Positions 1 to 10,365 of a DNA stretch of 64,000 nt are shown piece by piece. Source of the DNA: Harpalus rubripes. Its lineage: Eukaryota > Arthropoda > Insecta > Coleoptera > Carabidae. The notes beneath the pieces were generated by a model that was given only the letters and a program-made list of their open reading frames with translations, made no database searches and was not told where the DNA came from. The stretch is taken from the NCBI GenBank assembly GCA_963082715.1, contig OY720455.1, positions 26,261,602 through 26,325,601 of the forward strand, written 5' to 3'. Position numbers and translations under genes: made by a program. Every line of letters starts with the position of its first letter. Positions within the stretch are counted from its first letter, which is position 1.

Positions 1-1
1 G

Positions 2-2191
2 CTTCTGGCTGATGCACTTTTCCTTGACCCCCCGCACCTGCCTCCACCTCCCAGAATTATTGTCAATTACCACAAGGCCAATTGGGAAGCCTTCTCAGAC
101 TCCATCACGTCGGCACTTCCTCCTAATCCTACTCTTCCGGAAACTACAGAACAGATTGATGACGCAGTGCAGCTGATTACAAACACTGTCCAGAACGCTA
201 TCCAAACCTCCATTCCTACAAAACAAGTCCATTATAGTAACGCCATTCCTCCACGCATTCGCCGCATGATCCAGTTCAAACGTCAACTTTACCGCAATCT
301 ACGACATAACCATGATCCCATTCTAAAACGAGAATGGAATTATTGGAATGCTAAGATCAGGAAGGAACTGATCATGTACAAGCAACGGAAATGGGCAGAA
401 GCTTGTTCAAAACTGGACTATAGGGATGGGGGTAAATTTTGGAAGAAATTCAAAATCTTAACTGGACAAGCCAAGAGAAGCAATCACCCACTACGCACAG
501 AAAACAACATCCTGACTACAGGGGAAGACAAGGCCAACTCATTTGCCGATATGATGGAGCAGGTCCAACGAATTCCGCACGATGACCACTTCGACCAAGA
601 GTTTTACGAGAGAGTAACCGGAGACTTGGGACGGATCAACATGGAACCCTTGGCCCATGTTTCCCTTTACAGACACGACAACGAGGATGACCCAGATAAT
701 ATCTCTAGTCCAGAGGTGATCGGAACCAAGGTCAAGGAACTAATAAAACGGTCCAAGAACACCTGTCCAGGAGAAGATGGAATTACGAACAAGGTACTAA
801 AACAACTCCCACAAGCCGCTATTACGTTTCTGTCTTTAATATTCACCGCCTGCCTCACAATAGGTTACTATCCTTCCCGCTGGAAAGCAGCCAATATATC
901 TATGATCCCTAAACCCGGAAAAAATCCTTCAAAAATTTGCTCCTATCGTCCCATATCCCTTCTAAATACGATGGCAAAACTCCTTGAGCGACTAATCTTT
1001 GAACGAATCGAAGAATACGTCAATTTAAACAACACCATTCCATCGACCCAAGCGGGATTTCGCAAGGGAAGGTCTACAAATACCTGTCTACTAAATCTGG
1101 CCACCAACATTTCCCAGGCTTTAAACAACGGCCAATGTGTACTATCAATATTACTTGACGTCGATAAGGCATTTGATCGGGTCTGGCATGAGGGATTAAT
1201 TTACAAGATGATAAAGATGGGTATTCCAACTCCCATGGTCCGCATCATCCGTAGCTTCTTGCGCAATCGACTATCCCATGTCGTTGTGCAAGGATATAAA
1301 TCCAGAGGCTTCATTCCGTTAGCTGGAACTCCCCAGGGTTCCGTCCTCTCGCCAATTCTTTTCAACATCTTCAGCTCGGACATCCCTCAACCCATTACGC
1401 CTTCTATCTCCCTGCTGCAATACGCAGATGACACATGTTACTCAGCAACAGGCAGAAGCAGTGAGGAGTCCAGAGATGAGCTGCAGCGACAACTCGCATC
1501 CCTAGAGAGCTGGATGCGCCGATGGAGAGTCCGGGCGAATCCTACAAAATCACAACTGGTCCTTTTCCGTCACAAAAGAAAACATAATCACCGAGATGAC
1601 GGAATTAGAGTGAACTTGTGGAATACAGACATCCCAGCTGTCAGAAGAGCGACATACCTTGGCACACCATTCAGCCATACATTCAATTGGAAGCCCCTAA
1701 TTTCCCGATGCCAACAGACACTGCGTTCCCGAGCAAATTTGATCTATGCGTTAGCTGGAAAGCTACGTGGTTGCAGCTACAAGGTTCTTCGCCACACTTA
1801 CCACACTTTCGTCAGAGCGGCAATTGATTATCACGCTATTTCGTTCACCAACGTGAGAGAGCACTTGGTGCCCGCACTTCTAGGCACAGAAAGAAGTATT
1901 CTGCGAAGAATCTGCCGACAACCACCATGGTACCCATCTGCAGATATTTACCAACTTGCAAATGTTGTCCCATTCAAATATCGGGTCAACCAAATACAGG
2001 AAAAGTTTGCCAACAAGAGCCTCCTGCCTACAAATTCCCTAGCAGCTCTCCTTCTCCAAATTCCGAAAATTAGTAACAATCCTAAAGAAAAGTACCTCCA
2101 CCCACCCGCCATCCTACTGAAGACAATTAAAGATCCGCCCAGAGAAGTTCTAGATGCGCTGGAAGGTATGAAGCTATCTATAAGGAAGTAG
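2..2191 (+). CDS. LINE C ORF2, reverse transcriptase part (partial)
   Basis: Open from the window edge to the stop at 2191, so the endonuclease domain is missing only because the window begins here. RT motifs in order: CPGEDGI, IPKPGKNPS..SYRPISLLN, QAGFRKGRSTN, LLDVDKAFDRVWHEGL, GTPQGSVLSPILFN and the catalytic YADD. No nonsense codon or frameshift is visible. It copies its own RNA into DNA at a nicked target. It is closer in motif wording to LINE B than to LINEs A or J. Confidence 0.9.
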   Translation, partial: LLADALFLDPPHLPPPPRIIVNYHKANWEAFSDSITSALPPNPTLPETTEQIDDAVQLITNTVQNAIQTSIPTKQVHYSNAIPPRIRRMIQFKRQLYRNLRHNHDPILKREWNYWNAKIRKELIMYKQRKWAEACSKLDYRDGGKFWKKFKILTGQAKRSNHPLRTENNILTTGEDKANSFADMMEQVQRIPHDDHFDQEFYERVTGDLGRINMEPLAHVSLYRHDNEDDPDNISSPEVIGTKVKELIKRSKNTCPGEDGITNKVLKQLPQAAITFLSLIFTACLTIGYYPSRWKAANISMIPKPGKNPSKICSYRPISLLNTMAKLLERLIFERIEEYVNLNNTIPSTQAGFRKGRSTNTCLLNLATNISQALNNGQCVLSILLDVDKAFDRVWHEGLIYKMIKMGIPTPMVRIIRSFLRNRLSHVVVQGYKSRGFIPLAGTPQGSVLSPILFNIFSSDIPQPITPSISLLQYADDTCYSATGRSSEESRDELQRQLASLESWMRRWRVRANPTKSQLVLFRHKRKHNHRDDGIRVNLWNTDIPAVRRATYLGTPFSHTFNWKPLISRCQQTLRSRANLIYALAGKLRGCSYKVLRHTYHTFVRAAIDYHAISFTNVREHLVPALLGTERSILRRICRQPPWYPSADIYQLANVVPFKYRVNQIQEKFANKSLLPTNSLAALLLQIPKISNNPKEKYLHPPAILLKTIKDPPREVLDALEGMKLSIRK

Positions 2192-2298
2192 AACACCAGT
2201 CACTTTCCAACACAACAATTGAAAAAGCAGAATAGAATGCACACACAAGGAAAGGTAAAAAAAGAAGAAAAAAAAGAAGAAAAGAAGAAAATAAATAA

Positions 2299-2330
2299 CA
2301 CCGAAAAGGGCAGTAGTCCCTATAACGGTG
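2299..2330 (+). other. LINE C 3' hairpin
   Basis: Two-step hairpin: outer CACCG/CGGTG, inner AGGG/CCCT, 7-nt loop. LINE B has a 32-nt hairpin of identical geometry in its 3' region (47600-47631, minus strand) with compensatory changes at one outer and one inner pair. 3' RNA structures are known recognition signals for LINE reverse transcriptases; that role here is inference. Confidence 0.65.
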
Positions 2331-2368
2331 AGGGTACCTCGTACCTAAATTTTGATTTGATTGTTTGA

Positions 2369-2463
2369 GATTAATATTATAGTTATTTTGAACGTATTTT
2401 GACCATTGTACTCTAAATATATTATTTATATTGTGTGTGTGTATTTCACATTAATTATAAAAT
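2369..2463 (+). promoter_or_regulatory. H1-1 upstream region
   Basis: Retains about 95 bp shared with the other H1 copies, including an AT-rich stretch (TAAATATATTATTTATATT) and a TG repeat before the ATG. Everything further upstream is replaced by LINE C. No certain TATA box could be chosen. Confidence 0.5.
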
Positions 2464-3108
2464 ATGGCTGATGTTGCAACAACAAGTGCTGAACCTCAAT
2501 CCAGTCCGAAATCGACTTTAAAGAAAGAGAGAAAGAAGTCAGATCGTCCAAAAGCATCTCATCCATCAACAGCTATTATGGTAAATAATGCTATACAAAA
2601 TTTAAAAGAACGTGGTGGCTCATCTCTTCAGGCAATTAAAAAATATATTTCTGCTACGTATAAAGTGGATGCTGAAAAATTTGCACCATTTATTAAGAAA
2701 TATATTAAATCAAGTGTTGCATCTGGTGCGCTTGTACAAACAAAAGGTAAGGGTGCTAGTGGTTCATTTAAATTAGCATCGACTGCAGTTACAAAAAAAA
2801 CAGTTTCTGCTACCTCCGCTGCTGCAGCAAAATCGAGAAAATCTACAACTACAAAATCAAAACCTAAATTAGATAAAGAGAGGAAATCTACTGTTAAAAA
2901 ATCAACAGCAAGTAAAGGAACAAAATCGAGAAAGAGTGCAGCTGTGGAAAAGCAAAAATCAACTTCTGCAAAAATTGCTAAGCCTAAATCTCCATCTAAA
3001 GTGAAGAACACTACTAAAGCACCAACAAAGAAGCCAAAATCCCCTAAACCAAAAACCACGAAACCAAAAGTGGTTAAAAAGAAGGCTGCTTCGCCAAAGA
3101 AGAAGTAA
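2464..3108 (+). CDS. H1: Linker histone H1, copy 1
   Basis: 214 residues. It binds linker DNA at the nucleosome entry/exit and compacts chromatin. Short Ser/Lys-rich N-tail; winged-helix globular domain at about residues 33-104 (HPSTAIMVNNAI through GASGSFKLAS); then a Lys/Ala/Ser/Pro-rich C-tail with several SPK and TPK-like motifs, potential kinase sites. Intact, followed by a stem-loop 45 nt past the stop. Differs from copies 2 and 3 by Asn for Lys in the C-tail (KVKNTTKAP). First gene of forward unit 1. Confidence 0.97.
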   Translation: MADVATTSAEPQSSPKSTLKKERKKSDRPKASHPSTAIMVNNAIQNLKERGGSSLQAIKKYISATYKVDAEKFAPFIKKYIKSSVASGALVQTKGKGASGSFKLASTAVTKKTVSATSAAAAKSRKSTTTKSKPKLDKERKSTVKKSTASKGTKSRKSAAVEKQKSTSAKIAKPKSPSKVKNTTKAPTKKPKSPKPKTTKPKVVKKKAASPKKK

Positions 3109-3152
3109 ATAAGCAGCACATAAATATTATATTTATGTGTGATATTCCAAAC

Positions 3153-3198
3153 GGTCCTTTTCAGGACCATCAAATATTATTGAAATTAAGAATTTTTA
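3153..3198 (+). terminator. H1-1 histone 3' stem-loop and downstream element
   Basis: Stem-loop GGTCCTTTTCAGGACC (3153-3168), the SLBP-bound signal that replaces poly(A) in replication-dependent histone mRNAs. About 20 nt on is AAGAATTTTTA, a likely U7 snRNA-pairing element, found after every intact histone gene here. Confidence 0.92.
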
Positions 3199-3268
3199 TC
3201 TCAAATATGGTAAATAATAATAAAACAAATTCCTATCCCTGTATTTTCCTTCATTTATTTTAATACAG

Positions 3269-3271
3269 TAT

Positions 3272-3359
<88 letters not shown>
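3269..3359. repeat. (TG)n(TA)n microsatellite
   Basis: Alternating purine-pyrimidine tract, TG part then TA part, between H1 and 5S. Present in forward units 1-4 with different lengths (7236-7324, 15944-16008, 33547-33650). Confidence 0.95.
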
Positions 3360-3365
<6 letters not shown>

Positions 3366-3415
3366 TTATAAATAAATAGTATAAATATTTATGGACAAAG
3401 TAACTATAAAATGAT

Positions 3416-3533
3416 GTCAACGGCACGCGGTATTCCCAAGCGGTCACCCATCCAAGTACTAACCGCGCCCGATGTTGCTTGACTTACGAGATCAGACGAG
3501 ATCGTGTACTTTCAACATGGTATGGCCGTTGAC
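3416..3533 (-). rRNA. 5S rRNA: 5S rRNA, intact copy
   Basis: 118 nt; the minus strand starts GTCAACGGCCATACC and ends GCGTGCCGTTGAC, the two ends pairing as helix I. The internal promoter block with CGGGCGCGGTTAGTACTTGG is intact. Pol III product of the large ribosomal subunit. It lies between H1 and H3, opposite to H1. This is the only uninterrupted 5S gene in the window; the other four are split at one identical internal position, about 40 nt from the 5' end. Confidence 0.95.
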
Positions 3534-3612
3534 GTAAATATTATTTTTATGTATGATATTCAGTGGGTTCTTTTAGGATCATTATATATTATTAAAATTA
3601 AAAATAATTAAC
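3534..3612 (+). other. Decayed duplicate of the H1 3' end
   Basis: Aligns along its length with the H1 3' UTR (3118-3198): TAAATATTAT, TATGTxTGATATTC and ATATTATT blocks in the same order. The stem-loop equivalent reads GGGTTCTTTTAGGATC, with mismatches, and the downstream element is degraded. The microsatellite and 5S gene therefore sit between two copies of an H1 3' end. Same arrangement in every unit where this stretch is present. Confidence 0.75.
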
Positions 3613-3767
3613 TCACACTTGTGTATATACAATATTTATTTAAATATAACCCTGATTATATAATCACGCCCACTAAACAGTCGCTGCTACAGCACACAAC
3701 TGATATGTGTGTGAAACTGCCGCTTTACTCTCATAATCACTTTTTTTTTTTTTTTAAATCCTTATCC

Positions 3768-3799
<32 letters not shown>

Positions 3800-4380
3800 T
3801 GTATGTATTTATTTATTTATTCGTATTAAATTTGTTTAAAGTAGAAAATTAAACAATAATAATTATAATTTGTCTAGAAAGATTAGCATAATATATATTT
3901 TTTTATTTTAAATTTCATATATATAATATATCAACTGACTAGCTGGAGTGAGTGCACTTAAAATAAATTTATAAATTATTTATTTTTATTTTTTATTTTT
4001 TTTGATTGATTGGCTGACTATATGAAAAAATTCTTGAAAATTGTTGTGGTGTTTGGACAAATAATTTAAAAAATAAATTTGATTCGTACGTACAAAACAA
4101 TAATAATTATTATTTGTTAAGAGGCCGTGAGGTGAGGGAGGCCTGCTAAACGGTACATATATATGTAAGCAGAATAACATAATATTTTGGGTAATAGTAA
4201 TCCGTGAGGATGATATAAGTATTTATTTTTGTCTCAAACACAGACATAAATAATGTTGAAAAATGGTTCATAAATTGTGTATAAATTAAATAAGTACATA
4301 TTTACATACATACATAACATAATTGATAAAAACATATATTTATTAAAACTACAAAATAAATAGATATGCATAAAAGAAGT
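3613..4380. other. 5S-H3 spacer, unit 1
   Basis: AT-rich noncoding DNA with a poly-T run (3740-3755) and a TATG/TATT microsatellite (3770-3822). Nearly identical in all units (10088-10960, 21451-22274, 39068-39913, and inverted 61382-62240). Short ORFs contain the repeats and no recognisable domain. Confidence 0.8.
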
Positions 4381-4381
4381 A

Positions 4382-4427
4382 AAAAATTCTTTTTTCAAAT
4401 ATATATTTTGTGGTTCTGAAAAGAACC
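4382..4427 (-). terminator. H3-1 stem-loop and downstream element
   Basis: Minus-strand GGTTCTTTTCAGAACC (4412-4427), then AAAAAAGAATTTTTT. Confidence 0.92.
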
Positions 4428-4492
4428 GATTGTTTTTATATTTTGTCCTAAATAGGAACAAAATATGTAGGTACCTAGGTGTAGGTGTTGAT

Positions 4493-5297
<805 letters not shown>

Positions 5298-6430
5298 TAA
5301 TTTGTTGAGATGCTTTTAATAGAAATATCGTATTTTTTTCTCTTTTCAATGTAACTAGTAGTGGCCTCTGTGAGATATTTTGTGTACTGCGTTCTTCACA
5401 TTTTTGGAATCTAATTTTGAAATGTAATATAATGATACAAAACGTTTACTACGTAGATACCTAACCTACATCAAATTAATTACTTATTGATAAATATTAA
5501 AACAGTGAGGTTAGGTACTTTATTTGTTAAACGTCATTCACATATTTGGTTTAACAAAATTAATATCGTGTATAAAACCGAGCGCTTCTGTTCATAGTTA
5601 TTTGTAAACAATTATTTGACTGGCTAAAACATGCCTAGTTCTTTTGTATTAATTTATATTTATTCAAATGAAGGTACATCACAACATAACACAAATTGTG
5701 TATATTATAAAGTTAAAAATTTATCAAATTCAATAAGTATAATAATAAAAATAATTCTTATATTATTAACATATCAAATTTATAATATTATTTATTATTG
5801 TTTAATAATAATAACAATGACTTATTGTTTCTATAGGAATTTAGCATAATAACAATATAAAAGTACAACAAACATATACACCTATATAATATTCAGTCAT
5901 ACTACCTATGGTACCAATATTTTTACTAAATTTTTACTTTATTGCAATATATATTGTTTATTATTGTTATACATATTAATTTGTTGATATATTTTTGAAA
6001 TGTATTCATATATAATATTGCTAAAATATATTTATTTATTTACATAATTTCAAATAAACGATGTAACATGGTCACATTTTCTTACTCTACTCATATATAT
6101 CATTAAATATATGAATTCACAATAATGCTAAATAAATTATAATAATTAATACCAATAACATGAACTTTATATTTTCGATATATAATTGTTGTACAAATTA
6201 TTTTCGTATAGTTTAGTCATTACAGACAATATAAATTGAAATGAACGCACGAAAATCGTACAAGTTACGGGTAACAAGTTTACATGTATATTTCTACGCC
6301 GTTCGATTATTTTGTTGACAGGCGAAATATTTACAGATTAATATTATAGTTATTTTGAACGTATTTTGACCATTGTACTCTAAATATATTATTTATATTG
6401 TGTGTGTGTATTTCACATTAATTATAAAAT
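5298..6430. other. Spacer with H2B/H2A deletion junction
   Basis: The left part matches the H4-H2B spacer (28590-29035); near 5738-5748 it switches to the spacer upstream of H1 (from about 14453). H2B, H2A and their flanks are absent, so unit 1 carries a second, larger deletion. The right end is the H1-2 upstream region. No gene seen. Confidence 0.82.
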
Positions 6431-7075
6431 ATGGCTGATGTTGCAACAACAAGTGCTGAACCTCAATCCAGTCCGAAATCGACTTTAAAGAAAGAGAGAA
6501 AGAAGTCAGATCGTCCAAAAGCATCTCATCCATCAACAGCTATTATGGTAAATAATGCTATACAAAATTTAAAAGAACGTGGTGGCTCATCTCTTCAGGC
6601 AATTAAAAAATATATTTCTGCTACGTATAAAGTGGATGCTGAAAAATTTGCACCATTTATTAAGAAATATATTAAATCAAGTGTTGCATCTGGTGCGCTT
6701 GTACAAACAAAAGGTAAGGGTGCTAGTGGTTCATTTAAATTAGCATCGACTGCAGTTACAAAAAAAACAGTTTCTGCTACCTCCGCTGCTGCAGCAAAAT
6801 CGAGAAAATCTACAACTACAAAATCAAAACCTAAATTAGATAAAGAGAGGAAATCTACTGTTAAAAAATCAACAGCAAGTAAAGGAACAAAATCGAGAAA
6901 GAGTGCAGCTGTGGAAAAGCAAAAATCAACTTCTGCAAAAATTGCTAAGCCTAAATCTCCATCTAAAGTGAAGAAAACTACTAAAGCACCAACAAAGAAG
7001 CCAAAATCCCCTAAACCAAAAACCACGAAACCAAAAGTGGTTAAAAAGAAGGCTGCTTCGCCAAAGAAGAAGTAA
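6431..7075 (+). CDS. H1: Linker histone H1, copy 2
   Basis: 214 residues, identical in protein to copy 3 and one residue different from copy 1 (Lys in KVKKTTKAP). Globular domain and basic C-tail complete, with stem-loop downstream. Confidence 0.97.
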   Translation: MADVATTSAEPQSSPKSTLKKERKKSDRPKASHPSTAIMVNNAIQNLKERGGSSLQAIKKYISATYKVDAEKFAPFIKKYIKSSVASGALVQTKGKGASGSFKLASTAVTKKTVSATSAAAAKSRKSTTTKSKPKLDKERKSTVKKSTASKGTKSRKSAAVEKQKSTSAKIAKPKSPSKVKKTTKAPTKKPKSPKPKTTKPKVVKKKAASPKKK

Positions 7076-7119
7076 ATAAGCAGCACATAAATATTATATT
7101 TATGTGTGGTATTCCAAAC

Positions 7120-7165
7120 GGTCCTTTTCAGGACCATCAAATATTATTGAAATTAAGAATTTTTA
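7120..7165 (+). terminator. H1-2 stem-loop and downstream element
   Basis: GGTCCTTTTCAGGACC at 7120-7135, AAGAATTTTTA at 7155-7165. Confidence 0.92.
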
Positions 7166-7235
7166 TCTCAAATATGGTAAATAATAATAAAACAAATTCC
7201 TATCCCTGTATTTTCCTTCATTTATTTTAATACAG

Positions 7236-7238
7236 TAT

Positions 7239-7324
<86 letters not shown>
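7236..7324. repeat. (TG)n(TA)n microsatellite, unit 2
   Basis: Same position as in unit 1, with a longer TA part. Confidence 0.95.
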
Positions 7325-7330
<6 letters not shown>

Positions 7331-7572
7331 TTATAAATAAATAGTATAAATATTTATGGACAAAGTAACTATAAAATGATGTCAACGGCACGCGGTATTC
7401 CCAAGCGGTCACCCATCCAAGTACTAACCGCGCCCGATGTTGCTTGACTTACGAGATCAGACGAGATCGAATAGAGAGAATAGAGAATATTTATTTCAAA
7501 TTTTCGTTATACATTTCAGCGTTTTGCAGTGGACATACGCGCCCTGTCCCCACTGCTCCTGTAATCTCTCGT

Positions 7573-7620
7573 CAACCAATGGCAATCGAGTATCGCTAGA
7601 TATATTGATTCCATTGGTTG
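7573..7620 (-). other. LINE J1 3' UTR hairpin
   Basis: CAACCAATGG pairs with CCATTGGTTG around a loop containing GCGATAC. Counterparts in J2 (16253-16300) and J3 (33895-33942) keep the fold with different paired bases. Confidence 0.6.
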
Positions 7621-8210
7621 TAAGTGCAGTCACAGTGAAGATGCCGCGCATGTCACTACAAATAAATAACTTTTTACATTTTATTCATTATTTATGATTT
7701 TCCTAGCTATTAGCTTTACAATCAAATTACATCTCTTTATTTAGGAAACTCCCTTTAAATAAATCTAACTGTTGATGATACTAGTAATGATTATGAATGG
7801 ATATTATGAGTATATATTTACAGGAAAACTAAGCGAAAAACCTGCTCTAAATGAATGAACTTAAAACTAAAAACTTAAAACTAAGTGAGTGACGGTGGTG
7901 TTATTTAGAGTGCAGTTATGATTTTATACTTATGATAAAATGGGATGATTGTAATGTTTGTGGGCTATGGTCTTATTTTCTAATGTATGAGAGTATGAAT
8001 TTTGCCGTGCTGTTATGTGTTATTTACAATAAAGTTATGATATATTTTGTGATTGTGATGTATAGCAAAAATGTATTTATTACTACTAAACGATATGGTG
8101 TTATTTATTTACAATGCAGATATATACACTATTTACAGTTTATGATTTGATGACATTGTTAGCGTGATTTGTTAGTATGTGTTAGTCATTTATATGTTAT
8201 AAAGATGAAT

Positions 8211-9916
8211 GGATGAGGCGAATGATGTGAATTTCATAAATTTCTCTTCCGCACTAGTGGCAGTGGCGAGCATGTTATTAAGAGTTTTAATTGCATTTAA
8301 TAAGTTATCTAAATTAATAAGGTTGTTAAGTTTTTTAATTTCTGACATAAGGTCTTGTACTTTTTCAGTACCACTAGTGCTGAAGGCATTATTGATGGGG
8401 GCGGCTGTTGTTTGATGTGTGACGGGGGTTGTTGTAGTCTGTTGTGCGGCTGGTGCTGTCCATTGGGGGGCGGGGGCAAATTGTCGTAGTAGTGGTCGTT
8501 GTGGTAGTGCGGGGAAATGGTGTGCGGCCAGGGGGCAGGGGCAGTGGCGGCTGGTACCTGGGGGTAGGGGGCAGTGGCCGGGTATACTGGCTGCTGGCTC
8601 CAGGGGTTGACGGCTGGGGTCGGCGCTGGCATGGATCTGGGGGCGACGGGTTGCTGGGATGGAGGCGGTGCCGAGGGGCGGCGGGATTGCTTCATCTTCA
8701 ATTTAAATTTGTAGACTGGACAGTCTACGCTATTTGCGGGGTGGGCTCCCTCGCAGTTGGCGCACTTAGCGGGGGTGTCCGCCCCCTTATCGCATGTGCG
8801 TGTCTCATGTTCTCCTGCGCATTTGAGGCAACGCACATCTCTGGCACAGTTCGAGGTAGCGTGACCCCATTTTTGACATCGGTGACATTGGGTTAATTCC
8901 TTTTTATTCCTATGCCTCTCCCAGGTGATGCGGGTGTGTAGGAGGTGGCGGACGTCCCTCTGCAGGGCGGCTAGGGTCTCCTCTGCTTCAGTTATCACTA
9001 AGAATAGGGGCCTGAAACTTGTTGTCATTTTATATATAGTTTTTACTTTAACAGACTGTTCTATTAATGCTAATTTTATTTCGTCTGTCTCCGGGTCACA
9101 GTCAAGTCCCCGGAGAACAAACGCGTGTGTCTTCTCATGTTGTTCAGAGTATGTGTGATGGGATATGTTCGAATTTTTTAGCTTTTGCACGAGGTTTGTT
9201 TTGTCATTCACATCTTCTAAATAAATGTTTGTATTGTTTTTAGTGTATTTAAGCGTGAAACCACTTTTAACATTATCATTTAGAAATTGTATTAATTTGT
9301 CGTGTTGTTTTGTTTTACCGTCCATTATTATTGGAGCGGGAGTCTTCTACTTGCCTGTCGGCTGTGGTGGGGCAGGCTCCTCCTCTTCAGTCTCATTTGC
9401 TTCGTCGTCCGAAGAGATATCTGTGTCCGGGTGGCTAGCGAGCGGAGTGTAGGCGTTCCTGGTTAGTGTGAATGGAGCTGGGCGTGCCGGTGGTTGCGCT
9501 TTTGAGCGCTTGGAGTTGCGCTGAGGTTGAGGCTGAGGCTGGGTCTGAGATGTTCCCGGAGTGGGGCTGTTGGCTTGTACACTACGGACAGGTTGTGGCT
9601 GAGTCGGGCTAGCACTCGCTTGGCGTTTTTTATTTCCTCTACCGGGGCCATTGACCATTGCATCGGCCATAATAGCCTTGAGCTCAGCCATATCAGCTGA
9701 AATTTCCATAGTGGCTTCGTTTTTCGCCACTTTTTCTACTCTATTATTAGTAACTTGTTTCACTTCTCTCCCGTACTCACTCACACTCGGATTTACATTT
9801 TCACTCTCACTCATGCAATTATCAGTCGATGCCTCTTTATTTTCACTCACTCTCGCACTATTTTCACTCACACTGTTTTGTTTATTTTCAGTCACTGTCT
9901 TTTTATTCTTTTTCAT
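8211..9916 (-). pseudogene. LINE J1 ORF1 (gag-like), broken
   Basis: RNA-binding ORF1 protein. Ser/Glu-rich N-part; a PRE_C2HC-type region (HAFVLRGLDCDPETDEIK through RITWERHRNKKE); then zinc knuckles CHRCQKWGHATSNC, CLKCAGEHETRTC and CANCEGAHPANSVDC. An amber codon at 9347-9349 separates the first 189 codons from the rest in the same frame, and a frameshift near 8380 displaces the C-terminus. About as diverged from J2 as J3's N-part is. Starts with a true ATG. Confidence 0.88.
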
Positions 9917-10087
9917 ATGTTTAACTAGGTTTTACACACCATTTTACACTATATAACTATGATTCTATCACAGAGTAGCACAAATATTAATCTCACGAAC
10001 GAGCAGAAAGATACACGTCTGTACAGTACGGATGCTGGACAGAGAATAGACGAGATCGTGTACTTTCAACATGGTATGGCCGTTGAC

Positions 10088-10293
10088 GTAAATATTATTT
10101 TTATGTATGATATTCAGTGGGTTCTTTTAGGATCATTATATATTATTAAAATTAAAAATAATTAACTCATACTTGTGTATATACAATATTTATTTAAATA
10201 TAACCCTGATTATATAATCACGCCCACTAAACAGTCGCTGCTACAGCACACAACTAATATGTGTGTGAAACTGCCGCTTTACTCTCATAATCA

Positions 10294-10326
<33 letters not shown>

Positions 10327-10333
10327 CTTATCC

Positions 10334-10365
<32 letters not shown>

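Larger units (their letters stand above)
1..2368 (+). mobile_element. LINE C, 5'-truncated by window edge
   Basis: Non-LTR retrotransposon of the Jockey/I-type superfamily, same sense as the downstream H1 gene. It holds the reverse-transcriptase part of ORF2, an A/G-rich stretch (about 2255-2292), a 32-nt hairpin and a short tail. The right boundary at 2368/2369 is set by comparison with the other H1 upstream regions, where the same sequence (AGATTAATATTATAG) is preceded by normal spacer. Insertion is about 95 bp upstream of the H1-1 ATG. The 5' part and any target duplication are outside the window. Confidence 0.88.
7470..10047 (-). mobile_element. LINE J1, ORF1-only Jockey-type element in 5S
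   Basis: 2578 bp, same orientation as the 5S gene it interrupts. From its 5' end (10047): conserved start TATTCTCTGTCCAGCATCCG, AGACGTG at +29, a 5' UTR, ORF1, the first codons of ORF2, then directly the 3' UTR and a CTCT-rich 3' tail. ORF2 is absent: ATGACTAACACATAC then TAA replaces the whole endonuclease/RT region. It must have been moved, or was later deleted, with help from a relative such as J2. Confidence 0.9.
7381..10087 (-). pseudogene. 5S rRNA: 5S rRNA split by LINE J1
   Basis: The 3' part of 5S lies at 7381-7469 and the 5' part at 10048-10087. AGACGAGATCG is present at both edges (7459-7469 and 10048-10058), an 11-bp target duplication. The internal control region stays whole in the 3' part; the natural 5' end is 2.6 kb away. 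Confidence 0.95.

Noticed and set aside
2628..3173. Long minus-strand ORF (181 aa, Phe-rich) opposite H1, repeated in units 2-4
   Set aside because: It is the complement of the Lys-rich H1 coding sequence; hydrophobic composition follows from the codons and no promoter or domain is present.
3196..3447. ORF with IYIYIY and THTHTH repeats
   Set aside because: Translation of the TG/TA microsatellite.
3770..3822. CRISPR-like array
   Set aside because: 4-bp microsatellite units without spacers, in eukaryotic DNA.
3621..3839. 72-aa spacer ORF with poly-F and MYVC repeats
   Set aside because: Made of poly-T and TATG microsatellite; length changes with the repeat in each unit.
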